A stretch of 64,000 nt of DNA. It comes from Gluconobacter frateurii (GTDB lineage Bacteria > Pseudomonadota > Alphaproteobacteria > Acetobacterales > Acetobacteraceae). Below, piece by piece: positions 43,246-53,123 of this stretch; position 1 is the stretch's first letter, and every line of letters starts with the position of its first letter. Below the pieces are notes generated by a model. It made no database searches. It saw only the letters and a program-made list of their open reading frames with translations, and was not told where the DNA came from. Location: NCBI RefSeq assembly GCF_002723955.1, contig NZ_BEWN01000003.1:124001-188000 (forward strand), given 5' to 3'. Both the position numbers and the translations under genes were made by a program.

Positions 43246-44154
43246 ATGCAGGCCGTTGTCGAACATAGCCCCACACCGGGAGCCTCCGCACGGAAGGGAA
43301 AAGGAGCAGGTTTCCTGCTTCTTTCCCCGGCTGTTCTGATTCTTCTGGTCTGGTCGCTCGTCCCACTGGGAATGACCCTGTGGTACTCCCTCCTGAATTA
43401 CAACCTTGTAGACCCGACGCTTCACGGCTTCGCAGGCTTCAGTAACTACTGGTACCTGCTAACCGATCCTGATTTCCTGCACTCCCTTCTGAATACATTC
43501 ATTCTCGTGGGAGGGGTGCTCGTCATTAGCGTTGGCGGCGGTACATTACTCGCCGTCCTGTACGATCAGGAATTCTTTGGGCGTGGCATTGCCCGCGTAC
43601 TGGTGATTTCCCCGTTCTTCATCATGCCAACGGTCTCCGCCCTGCTGTGGAAGAACCTGATGCTGCACCCGATCTATGGCGTCTATTCTGCCATGATGCG
43701 GGCTGTCGGCCTCACGCCAATCGACTGGCTGGCACAGTTCCCGCTCCTGACCGTCATGATGATCGTCGCCTGGGAATGGCTGCCTTTCGCCGTGCTCATT
43801 CTTCTCACGGCAGTCCAGTCACTGGACAGTGAGCAGAAGGAAGCCGCCCGTATGGATGGCGCAGGCCCTGTCGCACAGTTCCGGCATATTATCCTGCCCC
43901 ATCTGGGACGTGCGATCAGTGTCGTCGTGATGATCGAGACGATCTATCTGCTGACGGTCTTTGCCGAAATTTCCGTGACGACGGCCGGTGGCCCCGGCGT
44001 GGCCTCTACCAATCTGGCCTACCTCATTTACTCCCGCGCCCTGCTCCAGTTTGACGTCGGTGGTGCCTCCGCCGGTGGCGTTGTCGCCATTATCATCGCC
44101 AATATCGTTGCGGTCTTCCTCGTCCGCTCCGTTGCTCGCAATCTGGAGGTCTGA
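43246..44154 (+). CDS. Polyol ABC transporter permease 1 (SmoF/MtlF type)
   Basis: 302 residues with six hydrophobic segments. It follows the layout of MalF-like permeases: GFLLLSPAVLILLVWSLVP, LHGFAGFSNYWYLLTDPDF, and the coupling loop EAARMDGAGPVAQFRHIILP. Its partner is the second permease starting 1 bp after its stop codon. Confidence 0.93.
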   Translation: MQAVVEHSPTPGASARKGKGAGFLLLSPAVLILLVWSLVPLGMTLWYSLLNYNLVDPTLHGFAGFSNYWYLLTDPDFLHSLLNTFILVGGVLVISVGGGTLLAVLYDQEFFGRGIARVLVISPFFIMPTVSALLWKNLMLHPIYGVYSAMMRAVGLTPIDWLAQFPLLTVMMIVAWEWLPFAVLILLTAVQSLDSEQKEAARMDGAGPVAQFRHIILPHLGRAISVVVMIETIYLLTVFAEISVTTAGGPGVASTNLAYLIYSRALLQFDVGGASAGGVVAIIIANIVAVFLVRSVARNLEV

Positions 44155-44155
44155 G

Positions 44156-44983
44156 ATGGCCGTTAAAACAAAACGCAGCACTCAGATTGCCGTCACCCTT
44201 CTGGGGTGGGGCATCGCGCTGTGGCTGTTCTTCCCGATCTTCTGGATGATCCTGACCGGCTTCAAGGGCGAAGTGGAGGCTGTCTCTTCACCACCCAAAC
44301 TGCTCTTCATGCCGACCCTTAGCAGTTACGCGGAAGTCTTTGAGCGGGCCAGCTATTGGCACTTTGCTCTCAACACCGTCGTTGTTTCGGTCGGAGCGAC
44401 GGTCGCTGCCCTGTTGCTGGCTATTCCGGCAGCCTATTCAATGGCGTTCATGCCCTCGAAGCGGACGCGTGGCACGCTGCTCTGGATGCTCTCGACCCGG
44501 ATGCTGCCTCCGGTCGGTGTGCTGGTTCCGATCTACCTTCTGGCCCGCAACACCCATCTTCTGGATACCCGCACCGGTCTGGCCATCGTGGACATGCTCA
44601 CGAACCTGCCAATCATCGTCTGGATGCTCTTCACGTTCTTCCGTGAAGTCCCCGCTCCCATTCTGGAAGCTGGCCGGATGGATGGGGCCACGCGCTGGCA
44701 GGAAATGACAATGGTTCTGCTGCCTCTGGCGTTGCCTGGCATTGCATCCACGGCCCTGCTGTCGCTGATCCTGTGCTGGAACGAGGCTTTCTGGTCCTTG
44801 AACCTGACGTCCTCCAACGCGGCTCCGCTGACGGCATTCATTGCCTCCTTCTCCTCCCCGGAAGGACTGTTTTTCGGCAAGCTTTCCGCCGCCTCGACCC
44901 TCGCTGTTGCGCCAATCCTCATCTTTGGCTGGATCAGCCAGAAGCAGCTTGTCCGCGGCCTGACGTTCGGAGCCGTAAAGTGA
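44156..44983 (+). CDS. Polyol ABC transporter permease 2 (SmoG/MtlG type)
   Basis: 275 residues from the ATG at 44156; the longer frame is inside the first permease gene. MalG-like features are FFPIFWMILTGFKGEVEA, AIPAAYSMAFMPSKRTRG and the coupling loop EAGRMDGATRWQEMTMVLLP, with six hydrophobic segments. It forms the channel with permease 1. Confidence 0.93.
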   Translation: MAVKTKRSTQIAVTLLGWGIALWLFFPIFWMILTGFKGEVEAVSSPPKLLFMPTLSSYAEVFERASYWHFALNTVVVSVGATVAALLLAIPAAYSMAFMPSKRTRGTLLWMLSTRMLPPVGVLVPIYLLARNTHLLDTRTGLAIVDMLTNLPIIVWMLFTFFREVPAPILEAGRMDGATRWQEMTMVLLPLALPGIASTALLSLILCWNEAFWSLNLTSSNAAPLTAFIASFSSPEGLFFGKLSAASTLAVAPILIFGWISQKQLVRGLTFGAVK

Positions 44984-45036
44984 CCGACCTTTTCCTTCCT
45001 GCCGTTGCCCCCACGCTTACAAACGGGATCTGACCC

Positions 45037-46140
45037 ATGGCTACGCTTGAACTCAAGAACATCCGCAAGACGTACCTTACGGAAGAAATCATCAAGGGCA
45101 TTTCCCTGTCGATCGAGAACCAGGAGTTTGTGGTGTTTGTCGGGCCATCTGGCTGTGGCAAATCCACCCTTCTGCGCATGATTGCCGGCCTCGAAGACAT
45201 TACATCCGGAGATCTGCTGATTGATGGCCAGCGCGTCAACGACGTTGAGCCCGGCAAGCGCGGTCTGGCGATGGTGTTTCAGTCTTATGCGCTCTACCCG
45301 CATATGAACGTCTACAAGAACATGGAATTTGGCCTGAAGCTTGCCGGTATGCCGGAGGCAGAGCGCCGGCAGAAAATCGAGCATGTCGCCCGTACGCTTC
45401 AGCTTGAGCCCTATCTGAACCACAAGCCCGGCCAGCTTTCAGGCGGACAGCGTCAGCGTGTAGCCATCGGGCGCGCCATTGTGCGGAACCCGAAGGTGTT
45501 CCTGTTCGACGAACCGCTGTCCAATCTTGACGCCGCTCTGCGTGGCCAGATGCGTGTGGAGCTTTCAGCTCTGCATCGCAAACTCGGTGCTACGACGATC
45601 TACGTGACCCACGATCAGGTCGAAGCCATGACCATGGCAGACAAGATCGTCGTGCTCCAGAAGGGCGTCGTGGAGCAGATCGGTTCTCCCTTGGAACTGT
45701 ACCATCACCCGCGCAACCTTTTCGTGGCGAAGTTCATCGGCTCCCCTCCCATGAACTTCTTCTCGGCCATTTTCCAGGATGGTGATGCGGAAGGCTCGAC
45801 GGTCCAGCTTCGGGACGGAACAATCCTCAGGGTTCCTGTCGCTCCACCCGAAGTTCTGCCCGGTACGAAACTTACGCTTGGTATCCGTCCAGAGCATCTG
45901 GAACTCGCAGCACCCGGCCCGAATAGCGGCGGCGTTGAAGTCATCGAACGGCTTGGTGCCACCACGCTTGTTCACGTTCGTCTGGAAGACGGGCAGAGCG
46001 TCGTCGTCCAGACGGATGGCTTTACAACCATTGAGGTTGAGACCCGCGTCAGCCTGAGAATGCCTCCTCAGTACTGTCATCTTTTCGCCCCTGATGGACT
46101 GGCCTTCGAGGCTTGCCGTCGTCATCCCCTCGCCGCCTGA
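45037..46140 (+). CDS. Polyol ABC transporter ATPase (SmoK/MtlK, MalK-like)
   Basis: 367 residues. Seen: Walker [11 protein letters not shown]-loop [12 protein letters not shown], signature [10 protein letters not shown], Walker [13 protein letters not shown], switch [10 protein letters not shown], and a C-terminal TOBE/OB domain ([12 protein letters not shown]) of the CUT1 sugar transporter class. It energises the SmoEFG-type complex. 53 bp separate it from the permease gene. Confidence 0.95.
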   Translation: MATLELKNIRKTYLTEEIIKGISLSIENQEFVVFVGPSGCGKSTLLRMIAGLEDITSGDLLIDGQRVNDVEPGKRGLAMVFQSYALYPHMNVYKNMEFGLKLAGMPEAERRQKIEHVARTLQLEPYLNHKPGQLSGGQRQRVAIGRAIVRNPKVFLFDEPLSNLDAALRGQMRVELSALHRKLGATTIYVTHDQVEAMTMADKIVVLQKGVVEQIGSPLELYHHPRNLFVAKFIGSPPMNFFSAIFQDGDAEGSTVQLRDGTILRVPVAPPEVLPGTKLTLGIRPEHLELAAPGPNSGGVEVIERLGATTLVHVRLEDGQSVVVQTDGFTTIEVETRVSLRMPPQYCHLFAPDGLAFEACRRHPLAA

Positions 46141-46157
46141 TTTCAGGAATATTCAAG

Positions 46158-46931
46158 ATGTACATGGAAAAACTTCGCCTTGATGGCCGCACCGCTGTTG
46201 TCACCGGCGGCGCACAGAATATCGGTCTGGCATGCGTAACGGCTCTCGCTGAAGCGGGTGCCCGCGTTGTGATTGCAGATCTGGATGAAGCTCTGGCTGC
46301 AAAGTCCGCTGAAGGCCTTCGTGCGGAAGGGTTGGACGTCGGCAGCATCCGCATGGATGTCACGAACACGGAAAATGTTCAGGCCGCAATCAAGACCGTG
46401 CATGAGCAGGAAGGTCATCTGGATATTCTGGTTGCCTGCGCCGGGATCTGCATTTCCGAAGTGAAGGCAGAAGATATGACAGATGGCCAATGGCTCAAGC
46501 AGGTTGATATCAACCTGAACGGCATGTTCCGCTGCTGCCAGGCCGTCGGTCGCATCATGCTTGAGCAAAAGAAAGGCGCGATTGTTGCAATCGGTTCCAT
46601 GTCCGGGCAGATCGTCAACCGCCCGCAGCAGCAGGCCGCCTATAATGCCTCGAAGGCGGGTGTGCACCAGTATATCCGCTCACTGGCGGCAGAATGGGCC
46701 CCTCACGGCATCCGAGCCAATGCCGTTGCTCCAACCTATATCGAGACGACCCTGACGCGCTTCGGCATGGAAAAGCCGGAACTGTATGATGCCTGGATTG
46801 CAGGGACGCCAATGGGGCGCGTGGGACAGCCCGACGAAGTGGCCTCTGTCGTACACTTTCTAGCCTCGGAAGCTGCGAGCCTGATGACGGGTTCGATCGT
46901 CAACGTGGATGCTGGCTTTACCGTCTGGTAA
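46158..46931 (+). CDS. Short-chain polyol dehydrogenase (SDR family)
   Basis: 257 residues from the ATG at 46158; an upstream in-frame codon at 46113 lies within the ATPase gene. Classical SDR motifs are visible: TGGAQNIG cofactor loop (unusual N in place of the more common GxGxxG glycine pattern), ACAGI, a catalytic Ser in IGSMSGQIV and Tyr-x-x-x-Lys in YNASKAGVHQ. The position at the end of a polyol ABC operon suggests a cytoplasmic NAD-dependent polyol dehydrogenase, for example converting ribitol or arabitol to the ketose phosphorylated by the ribulokinase. Confidence 0.9.
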   Translation: MYMEKLRLDGRTAVVTGGAQNIGLACVTALAEAGARVVIADLDEALAAKSAEGLRAEGLDVGSIRMDVTNTENVQAAIKTVHEQEGHLDILVACAGICISEVKAEDMTDGQWLKQVDINLNGMFRCCQAVGRIMLEQKKGAIVAIGSMSGQIVNRPQQQAAYNASKAGVHQYIRSLAAEWAPHGIRANAVAPTYIETTLTRFGMEKPELYDAWIAGTPMGRVGQPDEVASVVHFLASEAASLMTGSIVNVDAGFTVW

Positions 46932-46940
46932 CTGACTTCC

Positions 46941-46969
46941 AAAAAAACCGGGCCTGTCGTCAGGTCCGG
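46941..46969. terminator. Bidirectional terminator between polyol and phospholipase genes
   Basis: CCGGGCCTG and CAGGTCCGG pair with one G-T wobble around TCGT. A run of seven A residues on the left gives a T-tract for the minus-strand phospholipase transcript; it also follows the dehydrogenase stop by 16 bp. Confidence 0.8.
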
Positions 46970-46974
46970 ATATT

Positions 46975-49002
46975 TCAACTCCGGCGGCTCATCAACGGAT
47001 CAGTCCGGCTTGGTCGCCCGGTTTCTACATGCCCGGCAACCTGTATATGCCCCGCAGCGCTGCCCTTGCGGTTTGTGACTGTCAGATCATACCAGAAGTC
47101 GCTGCCTTCTAGCGGATAAAAGCGGGACAACTCCTGCTCCGGCCTCAGAAGAGCAGTCCAGTCAGCCGTCGCACCATAGGCGTCTTCAACAACCAGTTCC
47201 GCCTCTTCCGACGCGATGCTTTTGAGAAACAGAGTCGCGCCTTCGGTCTCTTCACGAACCCGGACCTGCAAGCCTGAAATGTTCTTGCCAGAGCGGTAAA
47301 AGCCGTTGGGTCCAGAAAGTGTGAAGTCATCATGAGGATGGAGCGAAATACTCAATGTGGCTCCCTCACCAACAGTATAGTGGCGCGACGGTCCTTGCCC
47401 CGAAAAGCGGAAAACCGCTCCTTTCCGGCCCATATTGTTGAGAAGGAGCTCAGCTTTCTCGGTGTTCACCATCAGGTCTGCTGTTAGATGATACGGAAGA
47501 GCACACGTCACTCTCTGCCCTTCCTCCTGCCGGGGCAACGTCTGGTATTGTGGAACCAGAGGTAGGGGCAACATGCAGGACTTGCGGGTCTGCGGCATGT
47601 AATCATCTGTGTTGGGAAGATCAGCCTTCCAACTGGTATCTTTGGCTGAAAAGTCAAAAGCGGATGTCAGATCCCCGCAGACAGCACGCCGCCAGGGTGT
47701 GATATTGGGAGCCCGAACGCCAAAGCGCTTTTCAAGAAACATCAGAACAGATGTGTGGTCGAACACTTCCGAATTCACACGTCCGCCCTTGCTCCATGGG
47801 GAAATCAGGATGGCAGGAACGCGCGGCCCAAGACCCACGGAAACTCCATGATAACTCTCGCCTGTCACTGAGACAGTGCTGCTCCCCTCGTCTCCGTAAA
47901 GGGCGGGAACCGGGGGTGGAACATGATCGAAGAAGCCGTCGTTTTCATCGTAATTCAGGATGAAAACCGTTTTGGACCATACGTCCGGATGGCGGACAAA
48001 CACATCCATCAGGCGTGAGATCAGATGCTCGCCGTATCCGGGCGGTGCGTTCGGGTGTTCAGAGAGCGCAGCAGCAGGCACAATCCAGGAAACCTGAGGC
48101 AATGTCCCAGCGGCCACATCCTTTTCAAATGCCTCAATCAGGAAGCGCCCTTCGGATGTCGCAGCGTTTTCAGCCGTAGAGCCTTCAACAATCCGGCGCC
48201 CCTGCTGATACTGCCAGAACTGTTCGGAAAGGCCCCGAAAGGCGGCAAAGCCTGCGAGAGCGTTGTCTCCGAAATTGTCGTATTCCTGATAGACCCTCCA
48301 GGACACGCCCGCTTTCTGAAGCTCTTCGGCGTAGGTCGTCCACTGGAAGGACTGAAATTTCGGGTTGTCGTGGCGCATATCAGCCGAGACGTTTCCGTCA
48401 TCGACGTTCTCGACCGCCTGTTTGCCATCGTGCCCGACGCTCAATCCGTTCGTACCCGAGAACAGGAACAGCCGGTTGGGGTTAGTCGGGCCAAAAATCG
48501 AGCAGTGATAGGCATCGCAGATCGTGAAAGCGTCTGCGAGCGCGTAGTAATAGGGAATATCCCGACGTGTAAAATGGCCCATCGTCATGGCGGTCTTGTG
48601 CGGGATCCAGCAGTCCCACTCGTTCCAGACTTTCTGGCTGCCCTTCCAGCTATGATCCAGACTGGCAATGCAGGCACTCGACGTATGCACGGTGTTCATG
48701 CGGAACGGCAGAACCGTGGAGCCGTCAGCCTTTTTTTGTGCGAAAACAGATGTTCCGCCGGGCTGCTGTGCGGCGCGCGGGTCTCCATATCCCCGAACGC
48801 CGTTCAGGCAGCCGAAATAATGATCGAATGAGCGGTTTTCCTGCATCAGGATCACCACATGTTCGACATCCTGGATCGTCCCGGTCTTTCGGTTGGCCGG
48901 AACCGCCAGAGCCTGTCGCAAATTGCCCGGCAATGACCCGGCAGCAGCAAAAGCTGCTCCCAGTTCAAGAAATCTGCGTCGGCTGGAAAGCGGTCCGGTC
49001 AT
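46975..49002 (-). CDS. Phosphocholine-specific phospholipase C, paralogue 2, Tat-exported
   Basis: 675 residues. A Tat signal (SSRRRFLELGAAFAAAGSLPG) is followed by VVILMQENRSFDHYFGCLNGVRGYGD near residue 48, NYDENDGFFDHVPPP, PRVPAILISPWSKGG and TSVLMFLEKRFGVRAPNITPWRRAVCGDLTSAFDF. The C-terminal third has the two DUF756 domains, ending GHVETGRPSRTDPLM, almost the same as in paralogue 1. It degrades phosphatidylcholine-like lipids in the periplasm or outside. It lies 12 bp downstream of a TonB receptor gene in the same unit, and near PiT phosphate transporter and phosphoesterase genes. Confidence 0.93.
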   Translation of the reverse strand: MTGPLSSRRRFLELGAAFAAAGSLPGNLRQALAVPANRKTGTIQDVEHVVILMQENRSFDHYFGCLNGVRGYGDPRAAQQPGGTSVFAQKKADGSTVLPFRMNTVHTSSACIASLDHSWKGSQKVWNEWDCWIPHKTAMTMGHFTRRDIPYYYALADAFTICDAYHCSIFGPTNPNRLFLFSGTNGLSVGHDGKQAVENVDDGNVSADMRHDNPKFQSFQWTTYAEELQKAGVSWRVYQEYDNFGDNALAGFAAFRGLSEQFWQYQQGRRIVEGSTAENAATSEGRFLIEAFEKDVAAGTLPQVSWIVPAAALSEHPNAPPGYGEHLISRLMDVFVRHPDVWSKTVFILNYDENDGFFDHVPPPVPALYGDEGSSTVSVTGESYHGVSVGLGPRVPAILISPWSKGGRVNSEVFDHTSVLMFLEKRFGVRAPNITPWRRAVCGDLTSAFDFSAKDTSWKADLPNTDDYMPQTRKSCMLPLPLVPQYQTLPRQEEGQRVTCALPYHLTADLMVNTEKAELLLNNMGRKGAVFRFSGQGPSRHYTVGEGATLSISLHPHDDFTLSGPNGFYRSGKNISGLQVRVREETEGATLFLKSIASEEAELVVEDAYGATADWTALLRPEQELSRFYPLEGSDFWYDLTVTNRKGSAAGHIQVAGHVETGRPSRTDPLMSRRS

Positions 49003-49014
49003 GATGTGATCCGA

Positions 49015-51381
49015 TCAGTCGAAGTGCTTGCGAAGCGTGAAGAAGACCATGCGGGGTGCGCCAGCCTGAAGTGTCTGGAAAGTGCCGGACGGATCGGAGT
49101 TGACGAAGCCGTTGCTTCCAACCGTTGCCACATATCGCTTGTTGAACAGGTTTGTGACGTTGATCTGGGCGTCGACACCACGTAGGAACCAGTTCTGGCT
49201 CTGGAAGCGATAGCCGACATTCAGATTGAAGATCGCATTGGCCGGAACGGACGCATCATTGGTATAGGTGTAATAACGCTTGTCCTGAAACTGCATCAGG
49301 ACGTTGCCCCAGATCGCGCCATCGTCATATCCAAGTTCTACGTTAGCGAGGTTGGCTGGCATCCCGACGGTGTGCTTGCCCTTGATGCGGGCAGAGATCA
49401 CGCCGTCTGCGTAAACGTTGTTATCATACAGCGAATTGTTGAACGCGTAGGAGGCAAAGAGCGACCAGTTCCGGGCGAACTTCCAGTTCGCGGCAACGTC
49501 CACACCGCGTGCCGTAACGCCGCCAACGTTACTCAGAATGGAGGCATTACCCTGAATGCCGACGCCCTGTGTCACAGCCAGAAGTCGGTTCTGGAACTCC
49601 ACATAGTAGCCCGTAACCGAGGCCTGGAATGTCCGGTTATGGAAGCGATATCCGAGCTCTTCGGTGTTGGACATTTCAGGCTTCAGCTTCTTCTGAAGAA
49701 CCTCAAAGCCTGCGATTGTCGTGGAAAATGGACCCGAAGTCTGGGCACTGTCGTAGGCCGCCATGTTGCGAGCAAAATCAGCGAAGATTTCGTTATGCTG
49801 GTTAATGCGATAGTTCGCACCGATCTGCGGAAGGAAGCCGTTTGAAGCGCTGAGTGAACCTGAGGGATAGGTCGTGCCGGTCGGTGTGCCCAGAAGATTG
49901 CCGCTAAGGGCCCGCGCAGAGTTATCCACGATGAGGGATTTGAAACCATAAGTCAGCTTCAGGGCTGGCATGATCTGCCATGTATCACCCAGATGGACCT
50001 GATAGGTCTTGGTATTAAATGTGCTCTGCCACTGGGTGTAGAAGGCATTGCCCTGATACCAGTGAATGGATGACGGAGATCCGCTGTCCTGAAGCGCATA
50101 GAAACGCCGCGCCTGCTCGAAATTGTTGTTTTCGAACCAGAAGCCCCAGTCAATGGTATGGTTTGCGATCTTGTATGTCAGGCCCCCAATGAAGCCGGCA
50201 CGATGAATGTCGTATTCTGTAGTTCGGGTTGTCAGCGGTGATCCGCCGAGAGCTGCCGGGGTGGCGAGATAAGGTGTGACCCATGCGCCCTCACCCGTAT
50301 TGGTGTGGCCATATCCGGTCACGAAGCCTTTAAGGCGGCTCGTGATGTCAAAATCCAGACGGCCGTATCCCATAGCATCTTCACGCAGGCCAGCTGCGTT
50401 GTAATAGACGGTATCCTGATCCTGAACGCTGGAAGGAAACGCCGTACCCGTCTGGTAGGCTGTGGCGATCTGTTTGGCGAGCGCGTAGTTGCCAGTAATA
50501 TTATCGAGATTGTATCCGTACTTCTTGATCTGGGCGAGCGAGAGATCCTGGTAATCGTTTTCCTTACGCTTGGACCAGTCTCCATAAACCGTGAGCTTTA
50601 CATGCTCGCCGAATGGCTGAACGTACTTGGCATTCGCCTGGTCCTGAACCTGGACACCATCGCCTTTCCACTTGTTTGCGTCCTGATGATTGTAGGACAC
50701 ATAGAAGCGGCCACCGCCTTTGAGTTCGCCGCTGTTGATGCGGGCGAAGGTACGCCAGGTCGATGCCGAGCCGATCGTTCCAGCTACGTCCACACCGAAT
50801 TTCTTGGTCGGATCGACAGAGGTGAACTGCAATGCCCCGCCCAGATCGTTCGATGCGGCAACGCCTAGAGCACCTGCGCCCTGCGTCAGGGTTGAGGGGC
50901 CATTGTTTTCGGTTTCAAGCGCACGGCCGATGGAAAGACCGTTATCGTTACCATAGGCCAGATTGCCTAGTGGAATGCCATCCATTGTGAAGCCGAGGCG
51001 ACTTTGGTCAAAGCCACGAATGATGATCTGTTGCGACCACTCGTAAGACCCCAAGGGATCGGAGGACGTAAACATTACGCCAGGCAGTTTTGAGAGCGTC
51101 TTGAACGGGCTTGTTCCCGGTGTCATTTCCTGAATGGCCCGACGAGAAACAGTCTGCGTCTCGCGAGCTGCGCCTGCCCCGAGGACAACAACGGATTCTG
51201 CGGAGGCAGCTTCAGTAGATTGTGGAACGCTCTTTTTAGAGGATGCTTTTCTGACCTGTGCATGAGGCGTGGCTTTGCGCGGAGAGTGAATGGAAGCCGG
51301 ATTTGCCGCAAACGCAAACTGAGAGGCTGAGAGAGCTACAATTCCGCTTAGACAGGTCGTCAGGGCAAGCATCGTTTTCAT
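49015..51381 (-). CDS. TonB-dependent outer-membrane receptor 2
   Basis: 788 residues from the ATG at 51381 with AGGAA upstream, giving a proper signal peptide (MLALTTCLSGIVALSASQFAFAA). The plug domain contains VVVLGAGAARETQTVSRRAI, LPGVMFTSSDPLGSYEW, IRGFDQSRLGFTMDGIPLGN and GALGVAASNDLGGALQF; the barrel ends with MVFFTLRKHFD. It precedes phospholipase C 2 in one unit, so its ligand may be a phosphorylated compound or a product of lipid hydrolysis. This is inference from position. Confidence 0.92.
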   Translation of the reverse strand: MKTMLALTTCLSGIVALSASQFAFAANPASIHSPRKATPHAQVRKASSKKSVPQSTEAASAESVVVLGAGAARETQTVSRRAIQEMTPGTSPFKTLSKLPGVMFTSSDPLGSYEWSQQIIIRGFDQSRLGFTMDGIPLGNLAYGNDNGLSIGRALETENNGPSTLTQGAGALGVAASNDLGGALQFTSVDPTKKFGVDVAGTIGSASTWRTFARINSGELKGGGRFYVSYNHQDANKWKGDGVQVQDQANAKYVQPFGEHVKLTVYGDWSKRKENDYQDLSLAQIKKYGYNLDNITGNYALAKQIATAYQTGTAFPSSVQDQDTVYYNAAGLREDAMGYGRLDFDITSRLKGFVTGYGHTNTGEGAWVTPYLATPAALGGSPLTTRTTEYDIHRAGFIGGLTYKIANHTIDWGFWFENNNFEQARRFYALQDSGSPSSIHWYQGNAFYTQWQSTFNTKTYQVHLGDTWQIMPALKLTYGFKSLIVDNSARALSGNLLGTPTGTTYPSGSLSASNGFLPQIGANYRINQHNEIFADFARNMAAYDSAQTSGPFSTTIAGFEVLQKKLKPEMSNTEELGYRFHNRTFQASVTGYYVEFQNRLLAVTQGVGIQGNASILSNVGGVTARGVDVAANWKFARNWSLFASYAFNNSLYDNNVYADGVISARIKGKHTVGMPANLANVELGYDDGAIWGNVLMQFQDKRYYTYTNDASVPANAIFNLNVGYRFQSQNWFLRGVDAQINVTNLFNKRYVATVGSNGFVNSDPSGTFQTLQAGAPRMVFFTLRKHFD

Positions 51382-51507
51382 GAGTGTGTGTTCCTGCTGG
51401 GGCTGGAGCCGTCCGTTAATTTGCAGGGACGTTATGAAGGCGGTTCCTTTCTGTCGTGTTATTGTTTCAAGACACTGCAATATGGTTTTCACATTTGCCG
51501 GGACCAT

Positions 51508-51534
51508 AAAAAAGGCCCGCCATTCAGCGAGCCC
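51508..51534 (-). terminator. Terminator of the PiT transporter gene
   Basis: On the minus strand GGGCTCGC and GCGGGCC pair (one G-U) around a TGAAT loop, followed by a run of six T residues. It lies about 33 bp after the transporter stop codon and within the leader region of the receptor operon. Confidence 0.75.
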
Positions 51535-51566
51535 TTTTCGAAAAGAACGAATTTTACGTTGCGCTT

Positions 51567-52919
51567 TCAGGCGAGAATGTAGAACAGAAGTGCGGAAACC
51601 GTGATCGTGACAGGCAGGGTAAACAGCCACGCCAAAGCAATCTTGGTCAGCATCTGCATGTTGATGCCTGACCCGGACGCCACCATCGTTCCCGCCACGC
51701 CGGATGTGATGATGTGCGTCGTGGAAACCGGCAGGCCCGTATAACCGGCAGTCATGATGAGGCCGGCGCCTACGACTTCAGAGGCGGCACCCTGAGCCGG
51801 GGTTAGATGGGTCTTGCCAATGCCCTCACCCAGCGTCTGAACGATACGGCGATACCCGATCATCGTTCCAACGCCGAGGCAAAGCGCACTGAGGAGACGA
51901 ACCCAGAATGGTGCGTATTCCACAGTCGGGCGCAGCTTTTTGGCTAGGGATGCAGCTTCTTTCTTCTGCTCACCAGAGGCCGCCGGGTTGGAGCTTACGG
52001 AGCGCAGGCCGGACAGAACCTGATAGATGTCCCCACGCGTCTCTGCGGGACTTGCGTGAATTTCCGCACCTTTTTCAAGGCGATTAATAGACGCCATCGC
52101 GTCAGCCTTGAAGGAGTAGCGATCAAATTCTGCCACCAGTGGACGTGCGGCCTGAACCTCCTGACGAATCATATCGTACTGAACTGGAACTTCCGGGTTC
52201 AGAGCAAAAGCAGCAGGCATCAGACCAATGATGGTAAGCATAATGAGACCAATGCTCTTCTGCCCATCGTTGTTACCATGCGAGAAACTGACCAGCGTAC
52301 AGGTTGTGATGAGGAGCGCCCGCACAATCGGGTTTGGTTTGTGATGTGGCTCCGGGCGCTGATAAAGAGCTGGCAGGTGCACTGTCTTCCGAATGATCAG
52401 GAAGAGAATACCGGCTCCAATGAAGCCAAGCGGCGGTGAAACGGCCAGTGTCGTCAGAACCTTCCAGATCTGGTTCCAGTCCACGCTATGCCCAAGGTCA
52501 CGGGCATGCAGGAATGAATCCCCGATTGCAATACCGACGAGCGAACCAATCACACAGTGGGAAGACGAATTTGGAATACCGAACCACCAGGTCAGGAGGT
52601 TCCAGGCCAGAGCGGTGCCGAACAGGGACACCAGCATAGGCACCGCAGGATTTCCGTTTGGCGGAGACAGCACATCCGGCGGCAGCAGTTCAACCAGCGT
52701 GTAAGCCACGGCAATACCGCCGAGCAGCACACCCAGAAGATTCATCAGGCCGGACCAGACAACAGCGACCTTGGGCTTGAGGGAATTGGTGTAAATGACT
52801 GTCGCAACAGCATTTGCCGTGTCATGGAAGCCATTGGCAAATTCAAACACGCAGACCAGCAGAAAGCAGAGTCCAAGCGCGATGATTGACCAGATAGATT
52901 CTGGGGCGAAGTGCAGCAT
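51567..52919 (-). CDS. PiT-family inorganic phosphate transporter
   Basis: 450 residues. Two inverted PiT repeats are visible: FEFANGFHDTANAVATVIYT near residue 26 and the SHCVIGSLVGIAIGDS block in the N-terminal half, and GAGLIMTAGYTGLPVSTTHIITSGVAGTM in the C-terminal half, separated by a hydrophilic loop of about 100 residues (about 240-340). The family imports phosphate with protons or sodium. It is separated from the TonB receptor/phospholipase unit by a terminator and diverges from the phosphoesterase operon. Together these genes make a phosphorus-acquisition group. Confidence 0.93.
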   Translation of the reverse strand: MLHFAPESIWSIIALGLCFLLVCVFEFANGFHDTANAVATVIYTNSLKPKVAVVWSGLMNLLGVLLGGIAVAYTLVELLPPDVLSPPNGNPAVPMLVSLFGTALAWNLLTWWFGIPNSSSHCVIGSLVGIAIGDSFLHARDLGHSVDWNQIWKVLTTLAVSPPLGFIGAGILFLIIRKTVHLPALYQRPEPHHKPNPIVRALLITTCTLVSFSHGNNDGQKSIGLIMLTIIGLMPAAFALNPEVPVQYDMIRQEVQAARPLVAEFDRYSFKADAMASINRLEKGAEIHASPAETRGDIYQVLSGLRSVSSNPAASGEQKKEAASLAKKLRPTVEYAPFWVRLLSALCLGVGTMIGYRRIVQTLGEGIGKTHLTPAQGAASEVVGAGLIMTAGYTGLPVSTTHIITSGVAGTMVASGSGINMQMLTKIALAWLFTLPVTITVSALLFYILA

Positions 52920-52986
52920 TCTGAATGCCAGCTCCTAGTAAAGGGTAGGTTAATTCTCGTAGCTGTATTCATGTGTTTGCCAAAGA

Positions 52987-53016
52987 CTGTCAGAACGCCT
53001 TTCATGAAAATTTCAT
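52987..53016 (+). promoter_or_regulatory. Candidate Pho-box-like direct repeats
   Basis: CTGTCAG, CTTTCAT and ATTTCAT occur in tandem with start-to-start spacings of 12 and 11 bp, resembling the PhoB box (CTGTCAT repeats every 11 bp). The array lies in the divergent region between the PiT gene (minus) and the small ORF/phosphoesterase operon (plus), oriented toward the latter. The match is imperfect. Confidence 0.4.
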
Positions 53017-53123
53017 CAGTGGGAATTATTCCCATCATTTAATGGAACAATCACATTTCTTTCCCGGACATTGGGATAAGAGAACGGTGGCTCTATCGCC
53101 TGCTTCACTCAAAAGGCTATCCG

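Noticed and set aside
41977-43425. 482-codon open frame antisense to the polyol binding-protein gene
   Set aside because: It mirrors the codon pattern of the real gene, has no recognisable domain and covers a strongly conserved coding region on the other strand.
48025-48831. 268-codon open frame antisense to phospholipase C 2
   Set aside because: Shadow of a well supported gene; composition (Arg, Val-rich) typical of antisense frames.
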